From Fortiea contorta PCC 7126 (GTDB taxonomy: Bacteria > Cyanobacteriota > Cyanobacteriia > Cyanobacteriales > Nostocaceae), in the NCBI RefSeq assembly GCF_000332295.1, contig NZ_KB235930.1, forward strand, positions 310,895 to 374,894: a DNA stretch of 64,000 nucleotides. The letters are read 5' to 3'. The number at the start of each line of letters is the position of its first letter. The stretch's first letter is position 1. Made by a program: the position numbers and the translations under genes. Under the pieces are notes generated by a model, which was not told the DNA's origin, searched no databases, and saw only the letters and a program-made list of their open reading frames with translations. Positions 1 through 8,680 of the stretch are shown piece after piece.

Positions 1-170
1 CCTGGAAGCGCAAAAAAGTCAGAATACGCACCTTGGTCAGTGACACCATTAGGGCCAGCTACCCCTGTAGTCACCTTAAAGGAAATCGCATGAGCAGAGC
101 CGGCGTAGGTCAATGAAGCGATCGCAGATACGGATAAAGCCGCAATACAAGCAATTTTCTTGAGAAACAT
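1..170 (-). CDS. Exported protein, N-terminal part only (cut by window edge)
   Basis: The first 56 codons of a gene running off the left edge. The peptide starts MFLKKIACIAALSVSAIA and reads through a typical Sec signal peptide: a KK n-region, an alanine-rich hydrophobic core and an A-x-A-like end (SAHA) near residue 28. The mature part begins ISFKVTTGV and is followed by a Gly/Asp/Asn-containing stretch. This resembles small secreted cyanobacterial proteins, some of which carry a C-terminal PEP-CTERM anchor, but the C-terminus lies outside the window, so no family can be given. The ATG at 170 is preceded on the minus strand by an A/G-rich region (TTACAGGAACTAACAACC) with a plausible AGGA site. 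Confidence 0.7.
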   Translation of the reverse strand, partial: MFLKKIACIAALSVSAIASLTYAGSAHAISFKVTTGVAGPNGVTDQGAYSDFFALP

Positions 171-669
171 GGTTGTTAGTTCCTGTAATTTCCTGTGTTC
201 ATCAGCCATTATGTGATTGATTGACTACGACACACCAGGAGAGAATTACGGGATTTTTAATTACTCTTAAACAGCTATATTATGTATGTTTTTTTACTTA
301 CTAAAAATTGAAAAATAGTGTTTCTATTGAGCAATTATATTAAATGTATATCTTTATTGTATTTTAATTGTGAAGTAGCTAGGAAACAATCTTATCTGTA
401 TAAAAAAAGTATAGTTTTAATAAAAATTTGAAACAATTTTTATTTCATTATAAATATGACATATTAATTTTTTAAAAAAAACAGTAATAAATATAAACAA
501 ATATGAACGCAGTTAACCTACGTCCATATTTTTAGTTCATTTCTAGTTTGATTAAAATCAGTTGTAATTAAGTAGATAAATCAATTACTGAATAGTATTA
601 ATTGAATTAAGAAATACTAAAAAAAATTAATTCCCATTTTTTATATCGGCTTTGCAAATCGCTATAGAA
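171..669. other. AT-rich intergenic stretch, no gene
   Basis: About 500 bases of very AT-rich DNA between the partial exported protein and the 3' end of the kinase. It has many A and T runs, no open frame of note and no RNA gene that I can recognise. The only structured element is the hairpin at 499-531. The promoter of the exported protein must lie in the 171-300 part. Confidence 0.5.
499..531. terminator. Weak hairpin, possible terminator
   Basis: AAATATG-a-ACG pairs with CGT-c-CATATTT across an 11-base loop, a 10-bp stem with one mismatch, followed on the plus strand by TTTTAG. It lies 140 bases beyond the end of the minus-strand kinase gene. The stem is AT-rich and the T run is short, so termination activity is uncertain. 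Confidence 0.3.
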
Positions 670-2289
670 TTACAACAAACCTCGTTTACCATTAGGACGC
701 ACCGTTAGCCAATTAGTTTTAGCCAATGACAACTGTTCTTCAGATATTTTTGCCCCCATGAGATTGGCTCCGCACAAATTAGCTCCCCGGAGATTAGCGT
801 TGCTAAAATAAGCATAGCTAAGGTCAGCACCTCGGAGGTCTACGCCTTCTAAATCTGCATTGTTGAAGTAAGCTTTACTCAAATTAGCATCCTTGAGATT
901 AGCACGAGTTAGACTAGCTCTACCAAAGTCGCTATGATGCAGATTAGCTCCTTGGAGATTAGTTTTTCGTAATTGTGCCGAATGGAAATTCGTCTCAGAT
1001 AAGTCAGCACCTTGCAAGTTCAACATACTCAAATTGTGTTGAGCAAAATCTCGCCTTCCTTTAAGATAAGCACTAAGTAAACCTTGAGTATCGAACTTAC
1101 GTGCAACTTGAGAATTTTGACCTTGTGAACCATTACTATTAGTGCTACCCAAAGTTGTTTGTTTTGCGATTTGACTTCCTGCGTGCATTTTTGCTGTGTG
1201 TAACCCAGCGGCTTCTGCTGCTTTAGCTCGTCTAGCCCGAATTGCGGCTGCTACCTGGGCCACTCCTGAACTGGTGGGATTAGAAGTGGAACCATTGCAT
1301 AAAATACTAGAATCACCGCGGTGGTTACGGGCCGATTCCTTGAAGTTAACGTCAGATTTGACAAGTAAGCCTTGAGCTAAACTTTCTAGATACGGCTCCA
1401 TCTCTAGTCCTCTGAGTACTTCTTCAGCTGACTGATAGCGATTGCGTACTGATACTTCCAACATTTTCCGCAGGACACCTTTGAGGTGGTCACTAATTTG
1501 GACAAGCTCCTCCCACAACATTTCACCAGTTGTGGGATTGTAGTCCAAATCTTTAGGAGACTTAGTGGTAAGTAAATAAATACAAGTGACTCCCAAAGCG
1601 TAAATATCACTAGCATAGACTGGGCGCATAGCCATTTGCTCTGGAGGTGCGAAACCGGGGGTACCGATAGCGTATGCAGTTAATGCTGTATGTTCTGATT
1701 GGTTTGTAATTGCTTGGGTGACTTGGTTTTTAACGGCGCCAAAGTCGATAAGAACCATTCTGGCATCTTGAGTGCGGCGAATTAAGTTGGCTGGTTTGAT
1801 ATCACGATGAATCACTTTGTGGTCATGGATATATTGCAGCACAGGTAGCATTTCACTCAAAAATTGCTTGATTCCCGCTTCGCTGAAATTACCTTTGCGT
1901 TTAACCTCTTGCTGGAGAGTAGCACCGCTGATGTATTCTTGAATTAAGTAAAATTGATGGTCTTCTTCAAAATAGTCCAGTAGTCTTGGTACTTGGGGAT
2001 GATTACCGATTTTACCTAGGGTTTTGGCTTCTCGCTCAAAGAGTTCTCGCGCCATTTGCAAAACCTGTGGTGCGGTTGTGGAAGGACGAAGTTGCTTGAT
2101 GACGCAGCTTGGTTCTCCTGGTAGGGATTGATCGCAGGCGAGGAAAGTGGCGCCGAAGCCACCCTGACCTAGCGGTTTGATTACTTGATAGCGATCGCTC
2201 AACAATAATTTGGAGCCACAAGACTGACACCTTTGGCTATGTGCCAAATTTTCTGGACTCGGACAGGTAGGGTTTAAGCAATAGCTCAT
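670..2289 (-). CDS. Ser/Thr protein kinase with zinc ribbon and pentapeptide repeats (SpkB-like)
   Basis: A 539-residue Hanks-type protein kinase. The N-terminus has a four-cysteine ribbon (C4, C9, C21, C24). The kinase domain follows at about 34-300, with the glycine loop GQGGFG at 41-46, the ATP lysine K65 in VIK, the catalytic loop HRDIKPAN at 161-168 and DFG at 182-184. A low-complexity Ala/Ser/Asn linker (about 320-400) leads to pentapeptide repeats of the A(D/N)LxG type from about 410 to 512. Cys-ribbon plus kinase plus pentapeptide repeats is the architecture of Synechocystis SpkB, which is linked to oxidative-stress signalling. No transmembrane segment is visible, so it should be cytosolic. 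It lies downstream of hemL on the same strand, but a 411-base gap with a hairpin separates them, so it is probably its own transcript. Confidence 0.93.
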   Translation of the reverse strand: MSYCLNPTCPSPENLAHSQRCQSCGSKLLLSDRYQVIKPLGQGGFGATFLACDQSLPGEPSCVIKQLRPSTTAPQVLQMARELFEREAKTLGKIGNHPQVPRLLDYFEEDHQFYLIQEYISGATLQQEVKRKGNFSEAGIKQFLSEMLPVLQYIHDHKVIHRDIKPANLIRRTQDARMVLIDFGAVKNQVTQAITNQSEHTALTAYAIGTPGFAPPEQMAMRPVYASDIYALGVTCIYLLTTKSPKDLDYNPTTGEMLWEELVQISDHLKGVLRKMLEVSVRNRYQSAEEVLRGLEMEPYLESLAQGLLVKSDVNFKESARNHRGDSSILCNGSTSNPTSSGVAQVAAAIRARRAKAAEAAGLHTAKMHAGSQIAKQTTLGSTNSNGSQGQNSQVARKFDTQGLLSAYLKGRRDFAQHNLSMLNLQGADLSETNFHSAQLRKTNLQGANLHHSDFGRASLTRANLKDANLSKAYFNNADLEGVDLRGADLSYAYFSNANLRGANLCGANLMGAKISEEQLSLAKTNWLTVRPNGKRGLL

Positions 2290-2700
2290 GCACTGTCAAC
2301 TCGCTGCTCAAAGAATGATTGTTGCTTTGCACTCTTTTCATTATTGAAAGCAGAATCAGTTTTTGCTAGGTAATTTTTGCTGGAAATGCTTTTAAGAGTT
2401 GTTAAAGTTACGTTGAAGTTGAGTCAAATTTTAGTAGTTTTACTATAGTTAAATATACTTAATTCGAGATTATATTACTTTGATTTTGAAGATACACTTA
2501 GGTTAAGCTTCCACCAATATATTCGTTTGTTAATAGTTTTAGCTTGCGCTAATAGTAATAGTGCTGAGTAATTTCCTTAAGTATGTTTATACTCAGCACT
2601 TTTAACTAAATCAGTCTCAAAGACAAAGGGTGAAAAGTTACCTTGTAGCTACATGCTGTACTTCATCGTGGTTTGCTTTACTTCAACTTGCTTATTGAGG
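2290..2700. other. Intergenic stretch between hemL and kinase
   Basis: AT-rich, with no open frame that looks coding. It should hold the kinase promoter in the 2300-2520 part. The only clear structure is the long-armed hairpin at 2560-2600. Confidence 0.5.
2560..2600. terminator. Hairpin with perfect 11-bp arms, possible terminator after hemL
   Basis: AGTGCTGAGTA (2560-2570) and TACTCAGCACT (2590-2600) are perfect inverted repeats with a 19-base loop. It lies 100 bases past the hemL stop. On the plus strand a TTTTAA run follows; on the minus strand, the direction of hemL, the following bases are TATTACTATT, so it is not a textbook terminator for hemL. An RNA-processing or regulatory role is equally possible. 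Confidence 0.4.
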
Positions 2701-3999
2701 TTATAGGCTAGACAGCACCTCTTTGGCGACAGCTAAAGTCTGCTCAATATCTGCCTCAGTATGAGCAAAAGATGTAAACCCAGCTTCAAATTGAGACGGG
2801 GCTAGGTAAACACCACGCTCTAACATGCCACGATGAAAGCGTCCGAATTTGGCTGTGTCAGATTTTTTCGCATCTTCGTAATTATGGACTGGGCCCGAGG
2901 TGAAAAATAAGCCAAACATCGCACTGATGTTACCGCCACAAACCGCGTGACCTGTTTCTTGAGCAACTTGCAATAAACCATCTGCAAGTTTTTGGGTAAT
3001 TTGATCAAGATACTCGTAAGTACCTGGCTTTTGCAGCAATTCCAGGGTTTTAATCCCAGCTGTCATCGCTAGGGGATTACCAGAAAGTGTACCAGCTTGA
3101 TAAACAGGGCCTGCTGGTGCAATCATTGACATGATATCTCGACGACCACCATAGGCTCCGACTGGTAAGCCACCACCGATAACTTTACCCAAGGTTGTTA
3201 AATCGGGAGTGATGCCAAATTTTTGTTGCGCGCCACCGTAAGCGATGCGAAAGCCTGTCATTACTTCGTCAAAAACTAACAAGGCGCCGTGTTCATGGGT
3301 GAGTTCCCGTAACCCTTCCAAAAAACCAGCATCGGGAGGAATGAAGCCGGCATTACCAACAACTGGCTCTAAGATGACGCCAGCAATTTCGTCGCGGTTT
3401 TCCTCAAATAAGGCTTTGACAGCTTCTAGGTCGTTGTATGGTGCTGTTAATGTGCTGCTGGTTGCAGATTTAGGTACTCCAGGAGAGTCGGGTAAGCCGA
3501 GTGTGGCTACCCCCGAACCTGCTTTCACGAGGAACATGTCAGCGTGACCGTGGTAGCAGCCTTCAAATTTGATGACTTTTTCTCGGTTGGTGTAAGCCCG
3601 CATTAGCCGCAATACTGCCATACAAGCTTCTGTGCCAGAATTCACAAATCTTACCATTTCGATGCTCTTAACGGCATCGATGACCATTTCTGCCAGTACA
3701 TTTTCTAGTGCTGAGGGTGCGCCGAAGCTGGTACCTTTTTCTAAAGCTTCGTGGAGGGCTGCAATTACTTCTGGGTGGGCGTGACCGCAAATAGCAGGCC
3801 CCCATGTACCAACGTAGTCAATATATTGGTTGCCGTCTACATCCCAAATATAAGCACCTTTAACGCGGTCAAAAACGATGGGTTGTCCACCAACGGATTT
3901 GAAGGCGCGGACTGGGGAACTCACTCCTCCAGGCATCAGATTTTGAGCAGCGGCGAAGATTTCTTGTGATTTTGTGGTTCTAATCGTTGTATTGACCAA
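2701..3999 (-). CDS. hemL: Glutamate-1-semialdehyde 2,1-aminomutase
   Basis: 432 residues, the usual family length. This PLP enzyme converts glutamate-1-semialdehyde to 5-aminolevulinate in the C5 pathway that feeds haem, chlorophyll and bilin synthesis. Visible features are the N-terminal [12 protein letters not shown], the substrate-region [11 protein letters not shown], the PLP-binding FDEVMTGFR, and the Schiff-base lysine in [14 protein letters not shown]. The C-terminal half ends with [15 protein letters not shown], conserved in the family. The gene stands alone, divergent from hisIE with about 190 bases between the starts. Confidence 0.98.
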   Translation of the reverse strand: MVNTTIRTTKSQEIFAAAQNLMPGGVSSPVRAFKSVGGQPIVFDRVKGAYIWDVDGNQYIDYVGTWGPAICGHAHPEVIAALHEALEKGTSFGAPSALENVLAEMVIDAVKSIEMVRFVNSGTEACMAVLRLMRAYTNREKVIKFEGCYHGHADMFLVKAGSGVATLGLPDSPGVPKSATSSTLTAPYNDLEAVKALFEENRDEIAGVILEPVVGNAGFIPPDAGFLEGLRELTHEHGALLVFDEVMTGFRIAYGGAQQKFGITPDLTTLGKVIGGGLPVGAYGGRRDIMSMIAPAGPVYQAGTLSGNPLAMTAGIKTLELLQKPGTYEYLDQITQKLADGLLQVAQETGHAVCGGNISAMFGLFFTSGPVHNYEDAKKSDTAKFGRFHRGMLERGVYLAPSQFEAGFTSFAHTEADIEQTLAVAKEVLSSL

Positions 4000-4115
4000 G
4001 ATTTTCTCCTAGTGGTGAGGAACAAAAAAGCTCTATCTTAGGATAGGTTGAAAAACTACATCAGAATTCTAATCGTATAAAATTAGCAGCACCCAAAAGA
4101 TGACATTATGTTATG

Positions 4116-4137
4116 CAGGCTGCATTTGCAAAGCCTG
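4116..4137. promoter_or_regulatory. Short inverted repeat in the hemL-hisIE divergent region
   Basis: CAGGCT (4116-4121) and AGCCTG (4132-4137) flank a 10-base spacer, 52 bases before the hisIE ATG. It could be an operator or a small leader hairpin. It matches no cyanobacterial regulator site that I know. Confidence 0.25.
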
Positions 4138-4188
4138 GGGGATGAAAAAGTACGTTAGTTGGGCGGTCTAGAATGGTATCGTGAGTCT

Positions 4189-4872
4189 ATGAATCATTCT
4201 CACGAACACAAACTAGCTGGTATGTTTTCTACCGATTCGCATTCACTGCACCATGCTATCCCGCTCGAGAAAATCCGCTACGATGAACGGGGTTTAGTGC
4301 CTGCAATAGTCCAAGATTATCTTGATGGTGCGGTTTTGATGATGGCTTGGATGAGTCGGGAGTCGTTACAAAAGACTTTAGAAACTGGTGAAACTTGGTT
4401 TTGGAGTCGCTCCCGTCAAGAACTGTGGCACAAGGGGGCGACTTCTGGACATATCCAAAAGGTTCAGAGTGTCCGTTATGACTGTGATAGTGATGCGCTC
4501 TTAATTGGCGTAGAACAATTAGGGGATATTGCTTGCCACACTGGTGAGCGCAGTTGCTTTCATCAAGTGGATGGGCAAATCGTGTCGCCTCCAGGAGACA
4601 CTTTATCACAGTTGTTTGAGGTGATCTGCGATCGCCGTGACCACCCCAATGAAAATTCTTATACTTGCAAGTTGTTTGCAGGTGGCGATAACAAGATTTT
4701 GAAAAAGATTGGTGAAGAAAGCGCTGAGGTGGTGATGGCTTGTAAGGATGATGAACTAGAGGCGATCGCATCGGAAGTGGCAGATTTGCTCTATCATACC
4801 CTTGTGGCTCTAGCTCACCACCAAGTTGATATCAAGGCGGTGTATCGTCGGTTGCAAGAGCGCCGGAAATAA
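4189..4872 (+). CDS. hisIE: Bifunctional phosphoribosyl-AMP cyclohydrolase / phosphoribosyl-ATP pyrophosphatase
   Basis: A fusion of two histidine-pathway enzymes (steps 2 and 3). From the ATG at 4189 it has 227 residues. The HisI part (about 25-120) shows the metal and active-site motifs [25 protein letters not shown] and the cysteine ligands in YDCDSDALL and HTGERSCF. The HisE part (about 125-220) shows the MazG-like helices with [15 protein letters not shown] and E..D, ending near [11 protein letters not shown]. The frame can extend upstream to a TTG at 4159, but the ATG keeps a normal N-terminus. The other his genes are not in this window, as is usual for dispersed cyanobacterial his genes. 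Confidence 0.96.
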   Translation: MNHSHEHKLAGMFSTDSHSLHHAIPLEKIRYDERGLVPAIVQDYLDGAVLMMAWMSRESLQKTLETGETWFWSRSRQELWHKGATSGHIQKVQSVRYDCDSDALLIGVEQLGDIACHTGERSCFHQVDGQIVSPPGDTLSQLFEVICDRRDHPNENSYTCKLFAGGDNKILKKIGEESAEVVMACKDDELEAIASEVADLLYHTLVALAHHQVDIKAVYRRLQERRK

Positions 4873-4922
4873 AGTTAAGTTGCAAGATTATCGGCTTGTG
4901 CAAAATATCGATAATTTTGCAA

Positions 4923-5093
4923 CTAATTATATTTTATTAGATGAATATGCTGACCTAGAACTATTTCGTCAATTTCGTGCCAGAAAACTAACACACTTCC
5001 TGTTAACCCCGCAATGCACAGCAGCACTCCACCTACTAAACCCAGCCAACGGTGTAGTTGAAACGCTGTGTTGCGAATAATTTTTGTATTCAT
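4923..5093 (-). pseudogene. Truncated PepSY-associated membrane protein (N-terminal remnant)
   Basis: A 56-codon frame starting MNTKIIRNTAFQLHRWLG and continuing into a hydrophobic segment and SVLVFWHEIDEIV. This is the start of PepSY-associated TM-helix proteins: short basic N-tail, FxLHRWLG, first membrane helix, then the FxxEID motif. Family members are normally about 370-500 residues. Here the frame leaves the family pattern after EIDEIV and stops at TAG 4923-4925, 50 bases from the end of hisIE. More than 85 percent of the expected protein is missing, and no further piece is visible. Most likely this is the remnant of a deletion that joined it to the hisIE 3' side. A functional single-helix peptide is possible but less likely. 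Confidence 0.65.
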
Positions 5094-5886
5094 GGTAGAT
5101 GATTTTTAATAATTGCAGCTTTAGCGATGAATCAAGCTTTATTCAGGCTCTTATTATAATAAGATTAGATGCAAAAATATATCATTAAATAATTTGATAG
5201 TTTAGTGACAAATTTAGGAATAAGCGATCGCTCATTATTAAATCAGGACTTATACAATTGGCACATATATTCCGGTCATGGAGGAGTGTTCATTCCAGTC
5301 ATAAATGTGCTTAATAAGAAAATATCTCACTAATTAGTCTATTTTTATGGATGCGATCGCCTTGATTACTCGATGCAGATGCGCGAGGTAGGGGCCAAAA
5401 CCTGAGAAAATTAAATTTCGTCACAAGATCAGATTTTTGTAATTCTTATTATTGAGGGAAATTTTCCTCACTGATTCCACAGGGTTTCCACAGGGATTTT
5501 GGCAGTTTTCCACAGATGCTCTACGAGGTCATAGGCTCTTGCTGTCTTACTGGGGATTTTTTACTTCTAAGTATCGAAAATGAAATAGACTGAGTTTTTA
5601 TTGAGAAATGTAACAAAAACCCAGTCTAAACCCTGATTATTTCGTAGAAAATTATTTTACATACTAAAGTTTTTAACATTTCGCAGCATTGACAAACCTA
5701 CCCCCTCTTACTGCACAATGGTTCGGCTTGCTGTTGTAATCTGTTCTCCCGTGGCAGAAAACATGTGTAAATTATTTCAGATGTTGATACAGACCGTGGG
5801 GCACAGAGAAGATTGCACACAGCGCCCTAGGCTACCCAAAGCGAGCAATTAGTACCTCTTGATTGACCTCAGAGGAGGAAAATCTC
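5094..5886. other. Long non-coding stretch with DnaA-like boxes and hairpins
   Basis: Nearly 800 bases without a convincing gene. It has an AT-rich part (5130-5240), a cluster of three TTCCACA-containing sites (5473-5514, listed separately) and a 12-bp imperfect hairpin at 5587-5627 (AGACTG-a-GTTTTT with AAAAAC-c-CAGTCT). A GC-richer part (5690-5860) leads into DUF2811 and probably carries its promoter or leader. A TCAGGACTTATACAATTGGCA segment near 5246 looks like the edge of a dispersed cyanobacterial repeat. Confidence 0.5.
5473..5514. promoter_or_regulatory. Cluster of three DnaA-box-like sites
   Basis: GATTCCACA (5473-5481), GTTTCCACA (5484-5492) and TTTTCCACA (5506-5514) all lie in the same direction within 42 bases. 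TTTTCCACA is the form of the DnaA box reported for cyanobacteria; the other two differ at the first bases. An AT-rich tract lies 240-340 bases to the left. dnaA and dnaN are not in the window, so this may be a regulatory or titration site rather than an origin. Confidence 0.4.
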
Positions 5887-6084
5887 ATGAACGCAACAGT
5901 TAGCATTTTTACGGAAATTCCCGAAACACTGCACGAATCTCTCCAGAACTACCTAGAAACCCATCCTGATTGGGATCAAAATCGAGTATTGACGGCGGCC
6001 CTATCATTATTTTTGCTGCAAAATGGAGACAGCGATCGCCGCGCTGCCCGTGTCTATCTGGAAACTTTGTTCCACCACAGCTAA
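5887..6084 (+). CDS. DUF2811 family small protein
   Basis: 65 residues from the ATG at 5887. A strong ribosome site, GAGGAGG, lies at about 5870-5877, which decides this start against the upstream frame extension. The protein starts MNATVSIFTEIPETLHESLQ and continues NYLETHPDWDQNRVLTAALS, the conserved text of a small cyanobacterial family (DUF2811) of unknown function. It is predicted soluble and mostly helical. The middle (HPDWDQNRVLTAALSLFLLQ) resembles a ribbon-helix-helix or antitoxin-like helix pair, but that is only an impression. It is monocistronic, with a MITE-like repeat downstream. Confidence 0.88.
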   Translation: MNATVSIFTEIPETLHESLQNYLETHPDWDQNRVLTAALSLFLLQNGDSDRRAARVYLETLFHHS

Positions 6085-6130
6085 ATAAAAGACTTGAGTA
6101 GGAAATATGAAACTACCTGACCGATTCTAG

Positions 6131-6230
6131 TGGTCTGTCTCATAAGTTCGTAGTCGGGACTTTAGTCCTGAATTTTTAAGCACTTTAGTGCTGACTACAA
6201 ACTTGTCAAAATTAATGTGACAGACGACCA
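6131..6230. repeat. MITE-like element with imperfect terminal inverted repeats
   Basis: The left end is TGGTC-TGTCTCAT-AAGTTCGTAGTC; the right end, read on the other strand, is TGGTCGTCTGTCACATTAAT followed by AAGTTTGTAGTC. The arms match except for two small insertions. Inside are two further hairpins, GGACTTTAGTCC and GCACTTTAGTGC. No coding capacity. Compact nested palindromes with ..TTTAGTCC.. cores are a frequent dispersed element in Nostocales genomes. Confidence 0.6.
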
Positions 6231-6514
6231 GAACCAGACTGCATCTGTGGAAGATAAATGACCTTTTTCACCCACGCCAGATGTACCGATTTCTTTCATC
6301 GGCAGATTTCTTGAGTAAAATTGCCAAACGCGGCCTACCGCAGACCAAGGCGGTAAGCCGCAAGTATTGAGAATTTGGTAATTTTGAATTCACCGTACTG
6401 CTACTAGTACAGTATTTATAATTAATGAAAAGTTTTCGGTTAGCTACATAAACACAAATATTGTTTTGAGTCAAACCGCAAAAATTCACTAATTTTTATA
6501 CATTCGCAAACAGT

Positions 6515-6549
6515 TTATAGTCGAGAGCTTTTTACTCTTGACTATAAAA
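6515..6549 (-). terminator. Terminator hairpin after the response regulator
   Basis: TTTATAGTC-g-AGAG pairs with CTCT-t-GACTATAAA around a 7-base loop, directly beyond the stop codon at 6551. This is a long, nearly perfect stem at the expected place. The following minus-strand bases (CTGTTTG) form only a weak U tract. Confidence 0.6.
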
Positions 6550-6550
6550 C

Positions 6551-7270
6551 TTAAGAATTGGCTTCCATTACCTGGGGGTAAGCAGGACACTCAAATTTGT
6601 ACCCTACACCACGTACAGTTTGAATTAAAGCAGGCTGGCTAGCATCGATTTCAATTTTCTTACGAATTTGACCGATATGTACATCGACAACCCGCTGGTC
6701 GCCCACATACTCATAGTCCCACACCTCTTGAATTAGTTCTGCACGCCGCCAAACTCGACCTGGATGGCTGGCTAAAAAATGTAACAAATCAAATTCCAAA
6801 GCAGTTAGTGGTACTGGTAGGTTATTAAGCGCCACTTCCCGCCGTACTGGATCAATCATCAGTTTTTCAAATACTAGGCGTTTTTGTTCGGCTGTGGTGA
6901 CAACTCGCTGACGCCTCAAAATAGCTGCTACTCTGACTTCCAGTTCTCCCAGTCCAAATGGTTTGGTGAGATAGTCATCAGCACCTTTAGCAAAGCCACG
7001 AATCTTGTCGGCTTCGTCAGTGCGGCTAGTCAGCATCAGCACAAAAACACCATTACGACTTTGCATCTCTTGGCAGAGGTTGAACCCAATCACATCTGGT
7101 AAATTCACATCTAGAATCACCAAATCGGGGTTAAACTGCTCAAATGAGGCTAAGGCTGTTTTACCATCCTCGGCCGCCTCTACCTGATAGCTCTGCTTGA
7201 TCAAAAAGCGTTGGATTAAATTCCGAACCGCAGGGTCGTCATCAACTACAAGAATCTTGGCAGGAGCCAT
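6551..7270 (-). CDS. OmpR/PhoB-family two-component response regulator
   Basis: 239 residues from the ATG at 7270; in-frame ATG 7276 and GTG 7279 are alternatives, and none has a strong ribosome site. The receiver domain (about 1-120) has the acidic pocket in KILVVDDDP, the phosphoacceptor Asp in LVILDVNLPD, the Thr/Ser switch in VLMLTSR and the conserved Lys in YLTKPFG. The winged-helix DNA-binding domain (about 135-232) has LTALEFDLLHFLASHPGRV, VDVHIGQIRKKIE and the final wing IQTVRGVGYKF. It is clearly an OmpR-type transcription factor. No sensor kinase gene is adjacent, so the partner is unknown. It is not close enough to RpaA or RpaB sequences for me to assign either name. Confidence 0.93.
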   Translation of the reverse strand: MAPAKILVVDDDPAVRNLIQRFLIKQSYQVEAAEDGKTALASFEQFNPDLVILDVNLPDVIGFNLCQEMQSRNGVFVLMLTSRTDEADKIRGFAKGADDYLTKPFGLGELEVRVAAILRRQRVVTTAEQKRLVFEKLMIDPVRREVALNNLPVPLTALEFDLLHFLASHPGRVWRRAELIQEVWDYEYVGDQRVVDVHIGQIRKKIEIDASQPALIQTVRGVGYKFECPAYPQVMEANS

Positions 7271-8009
7271 GACCATCACTTTGCACAGAAGTTCATAGGA
7301 TTAACAGCAAAATTGCGTAAAAACGCAGTTTCCACTTTGAGGGAATGATTAAGAATCTACAAGGCTAGGAGATGCATTTCCTGATTATTCAAATAATAGT
7401 GTAATCAGGATGTGGGACAGTTGCAGTAACAACTTTGGTATCCAGCGTGATTTAGATGCGAGCGCCTGGAGCTACGACTCTACGCCTAGTCAGCAAATTC
7501 TCTGTTATTACCAACAGGAGATTAGTAACACATAACACTTTATTATCTCTATTATGGTGTAATTTAAATCACTTGAGAAAGCGATCGCCATCACAGTTAT
7601 ACGAAGGCTTGATGAAAACTTCATCAAATTTGAGTAATTTCCATTTCTGCGGGAGGAAGAGTATCAGGTTCCCATATCCCTAACATCAGTGTCTGTGAAT
7701 GTTGCTGGTTTGCCAAATTTGCCACAAAAAAGTAATTTTTCTCATAAAAAATGCGTCTTAGGTATCCTATCTTCAAATTCTAGAGTAGAGCTAGAATTAG
7801 TCAACGACATGAGGGTATACACGGAGTTATAACAATATGTTAAAGTGTTTGTAGATAAATTTTCCCAACCGATTAGACTAAGCCGTGCTACTATCCAGGT
7901 AGAGCATGAAAATCGGTTAATCTACTGGTTTTAAATGAGGATAAAACTTAAAAGTTGTTTTTCTGTCAACAGAAGACTGCCGTTGACTAAGGCTAAAGTA
8001 TAAACTCCC
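7271..8009. other. Divergent intergenic region, promoters and a possible structured leader
   Basis: About 740 bases between the divergent response regulator and the CPP1-like gene. A plus-strand frame at 7456-7683 has no coding character. The last 150 bases contain a nested inverted repeat (7867-7918). I see no other gene. Confidence 0.5.
7867..7918 (+). promoter_or_regulatory. Nested stem-loop before the CPP1-like gene
   Basis: AACCGATT (7867-7874) pairs with AATCGGTT (7911-7918). Inside it GTGCTAC (7885-7891) can pair with GTAGAGCAT (7899-7907) with one bulge. It lies 92 bases upstream of the ATG at 8010, so it could fold in the 5' leader if transcription starts before it. It matches no riboswitch class that I know. 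Confidence 0.3.
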
Positions 8010-8636
8010 ATGAGCGATCAAAATCCCTACGAAAAACTTGGGGTATCAGAAGATGCTAGCTTTGATGAGATTCAAGACGCTCGCAATCGTTTACTCGAGC
8101 AACATAGTGGCGATGCTAAACGTCTAGAAATAATTGAAGTGGCATACGACGCGATTTTAATGGATCGCTTACGGATGCGCCAGGAAGGTAAAATTAAAGT
8201 GCCTGAGCGTATTCGTTTCCCAGAGCTAAGAGTGCAATCACTCCCCAAAGAAAGTCCTACCCCCCGCGAGCAGTCTCCTGCATGGCTGCAAAGGATGATA
8301 GATAAACCAACACCTACGGACGTGCTTCTACCAGGTGCTTGGTACATTGGTTTGAGTACTATCAGTATATTTTACCCAGCAACCGGGGATCAAGTTTTAC
8401 AACTGGCGCTGGTAGTTGGAGTAGGAATCAGCATTTATTTTCTCAACCGCAAAGAAGGTAAGTTTGGTAGAGCAGTTTTGTTCACCCTGATTGGACTGAT
8501 ACTAGGCTTAGTTATCGGGGGGCTAATTGCTGGTTGGTTGTTACCACAAATAACCTTTATGAGTCTGACGCCGAATCAGTTTTCTACGGTGTTGACGTTT
8601 ATTTTGTTGTGGTTGGTTAGTAGTTTTCTGCGTTAA
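8010..8636 (+). CDS. CPP1-like family membrane J-like protein (DUF3353)
   Basis: 208 residues. The N-terminal part (about 1-70) starts NPYEKLGVSEDASFDEIQ and resembles a J domain without an HPD motif. The C-terminal half has four hydrophobic segments (about 110-128, 133-145, 152-176 and 190-207). This is the layout of the cyanobacterial/plastid CPP1 (chaperone-like protein of POR1, also CDF1/DUF3353) family. In plants it stabilises the light-dependent protochlorophyllide reductase; in cyanobacteria the role is less clear. It is predicted to sit in the inner or thylakoid membrane with the J-like domain in the cytosol. Confidence 0.85.
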   Translation: MSDQNPYEKLGVSEDASFDEIQDARNRLLEQHSGDAKRLEIIEVAYDAILMDRLRMRQEGKIKVPERIRFPELRVQSLPKESPTPREQSPAWLQRMIDKPTPTDVLLPGAWYIGLSTISIFYPATGDQVLQLALVVGVGISIYFLNRKEGKFGRAVLFTLIGLILGLVIGGLIAGWLLPQITFMSLTPNQFSTVLTFILLWLVSSFLR

Positions 8637-8680
8637 ACCGATTAGAGTCAGCTACACTTACAGGTGCTAAAACACGAGCA

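Larger units (their letters stand above)
6085..6550. other. Intergenic stretch holding a MITE-like repeat
   Basis: Between DUF2811 and the response regulator (converging genes). It contains the 100-bp inverted-repeat element at 6131-6230 and the hairpin at 6515-6549. The rest (6240-6500) has a minus-strand frame of 73 codons with unconvincing composition and no family resemblance; I do not call it a gene. Confidence 0.5.

Noticed and set aside
4826-5080. 84-residue plus-strand frame after hisIE
   Set aside because: It overlaps the hisIE end and lies antisense to the PepSY remnant, which has clear family similarity.
5240-5300. Edge of an insertion sequence (CAGGACTTATACAATTGG)
   Set aside because: It resembles the end of dispersed repeats, but no second end, duplication or transposase is near; too weak to list as an element.
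5644-5660. NtcA-like GTAG..TTAC near DUF2811
   Set aside because: The spacing between the half sites is 11 rather than 8.
6268-6489. 73-residue minus frame near the MITE
   Set aside because: No start signal, no family text, mixed composition; likely chance.
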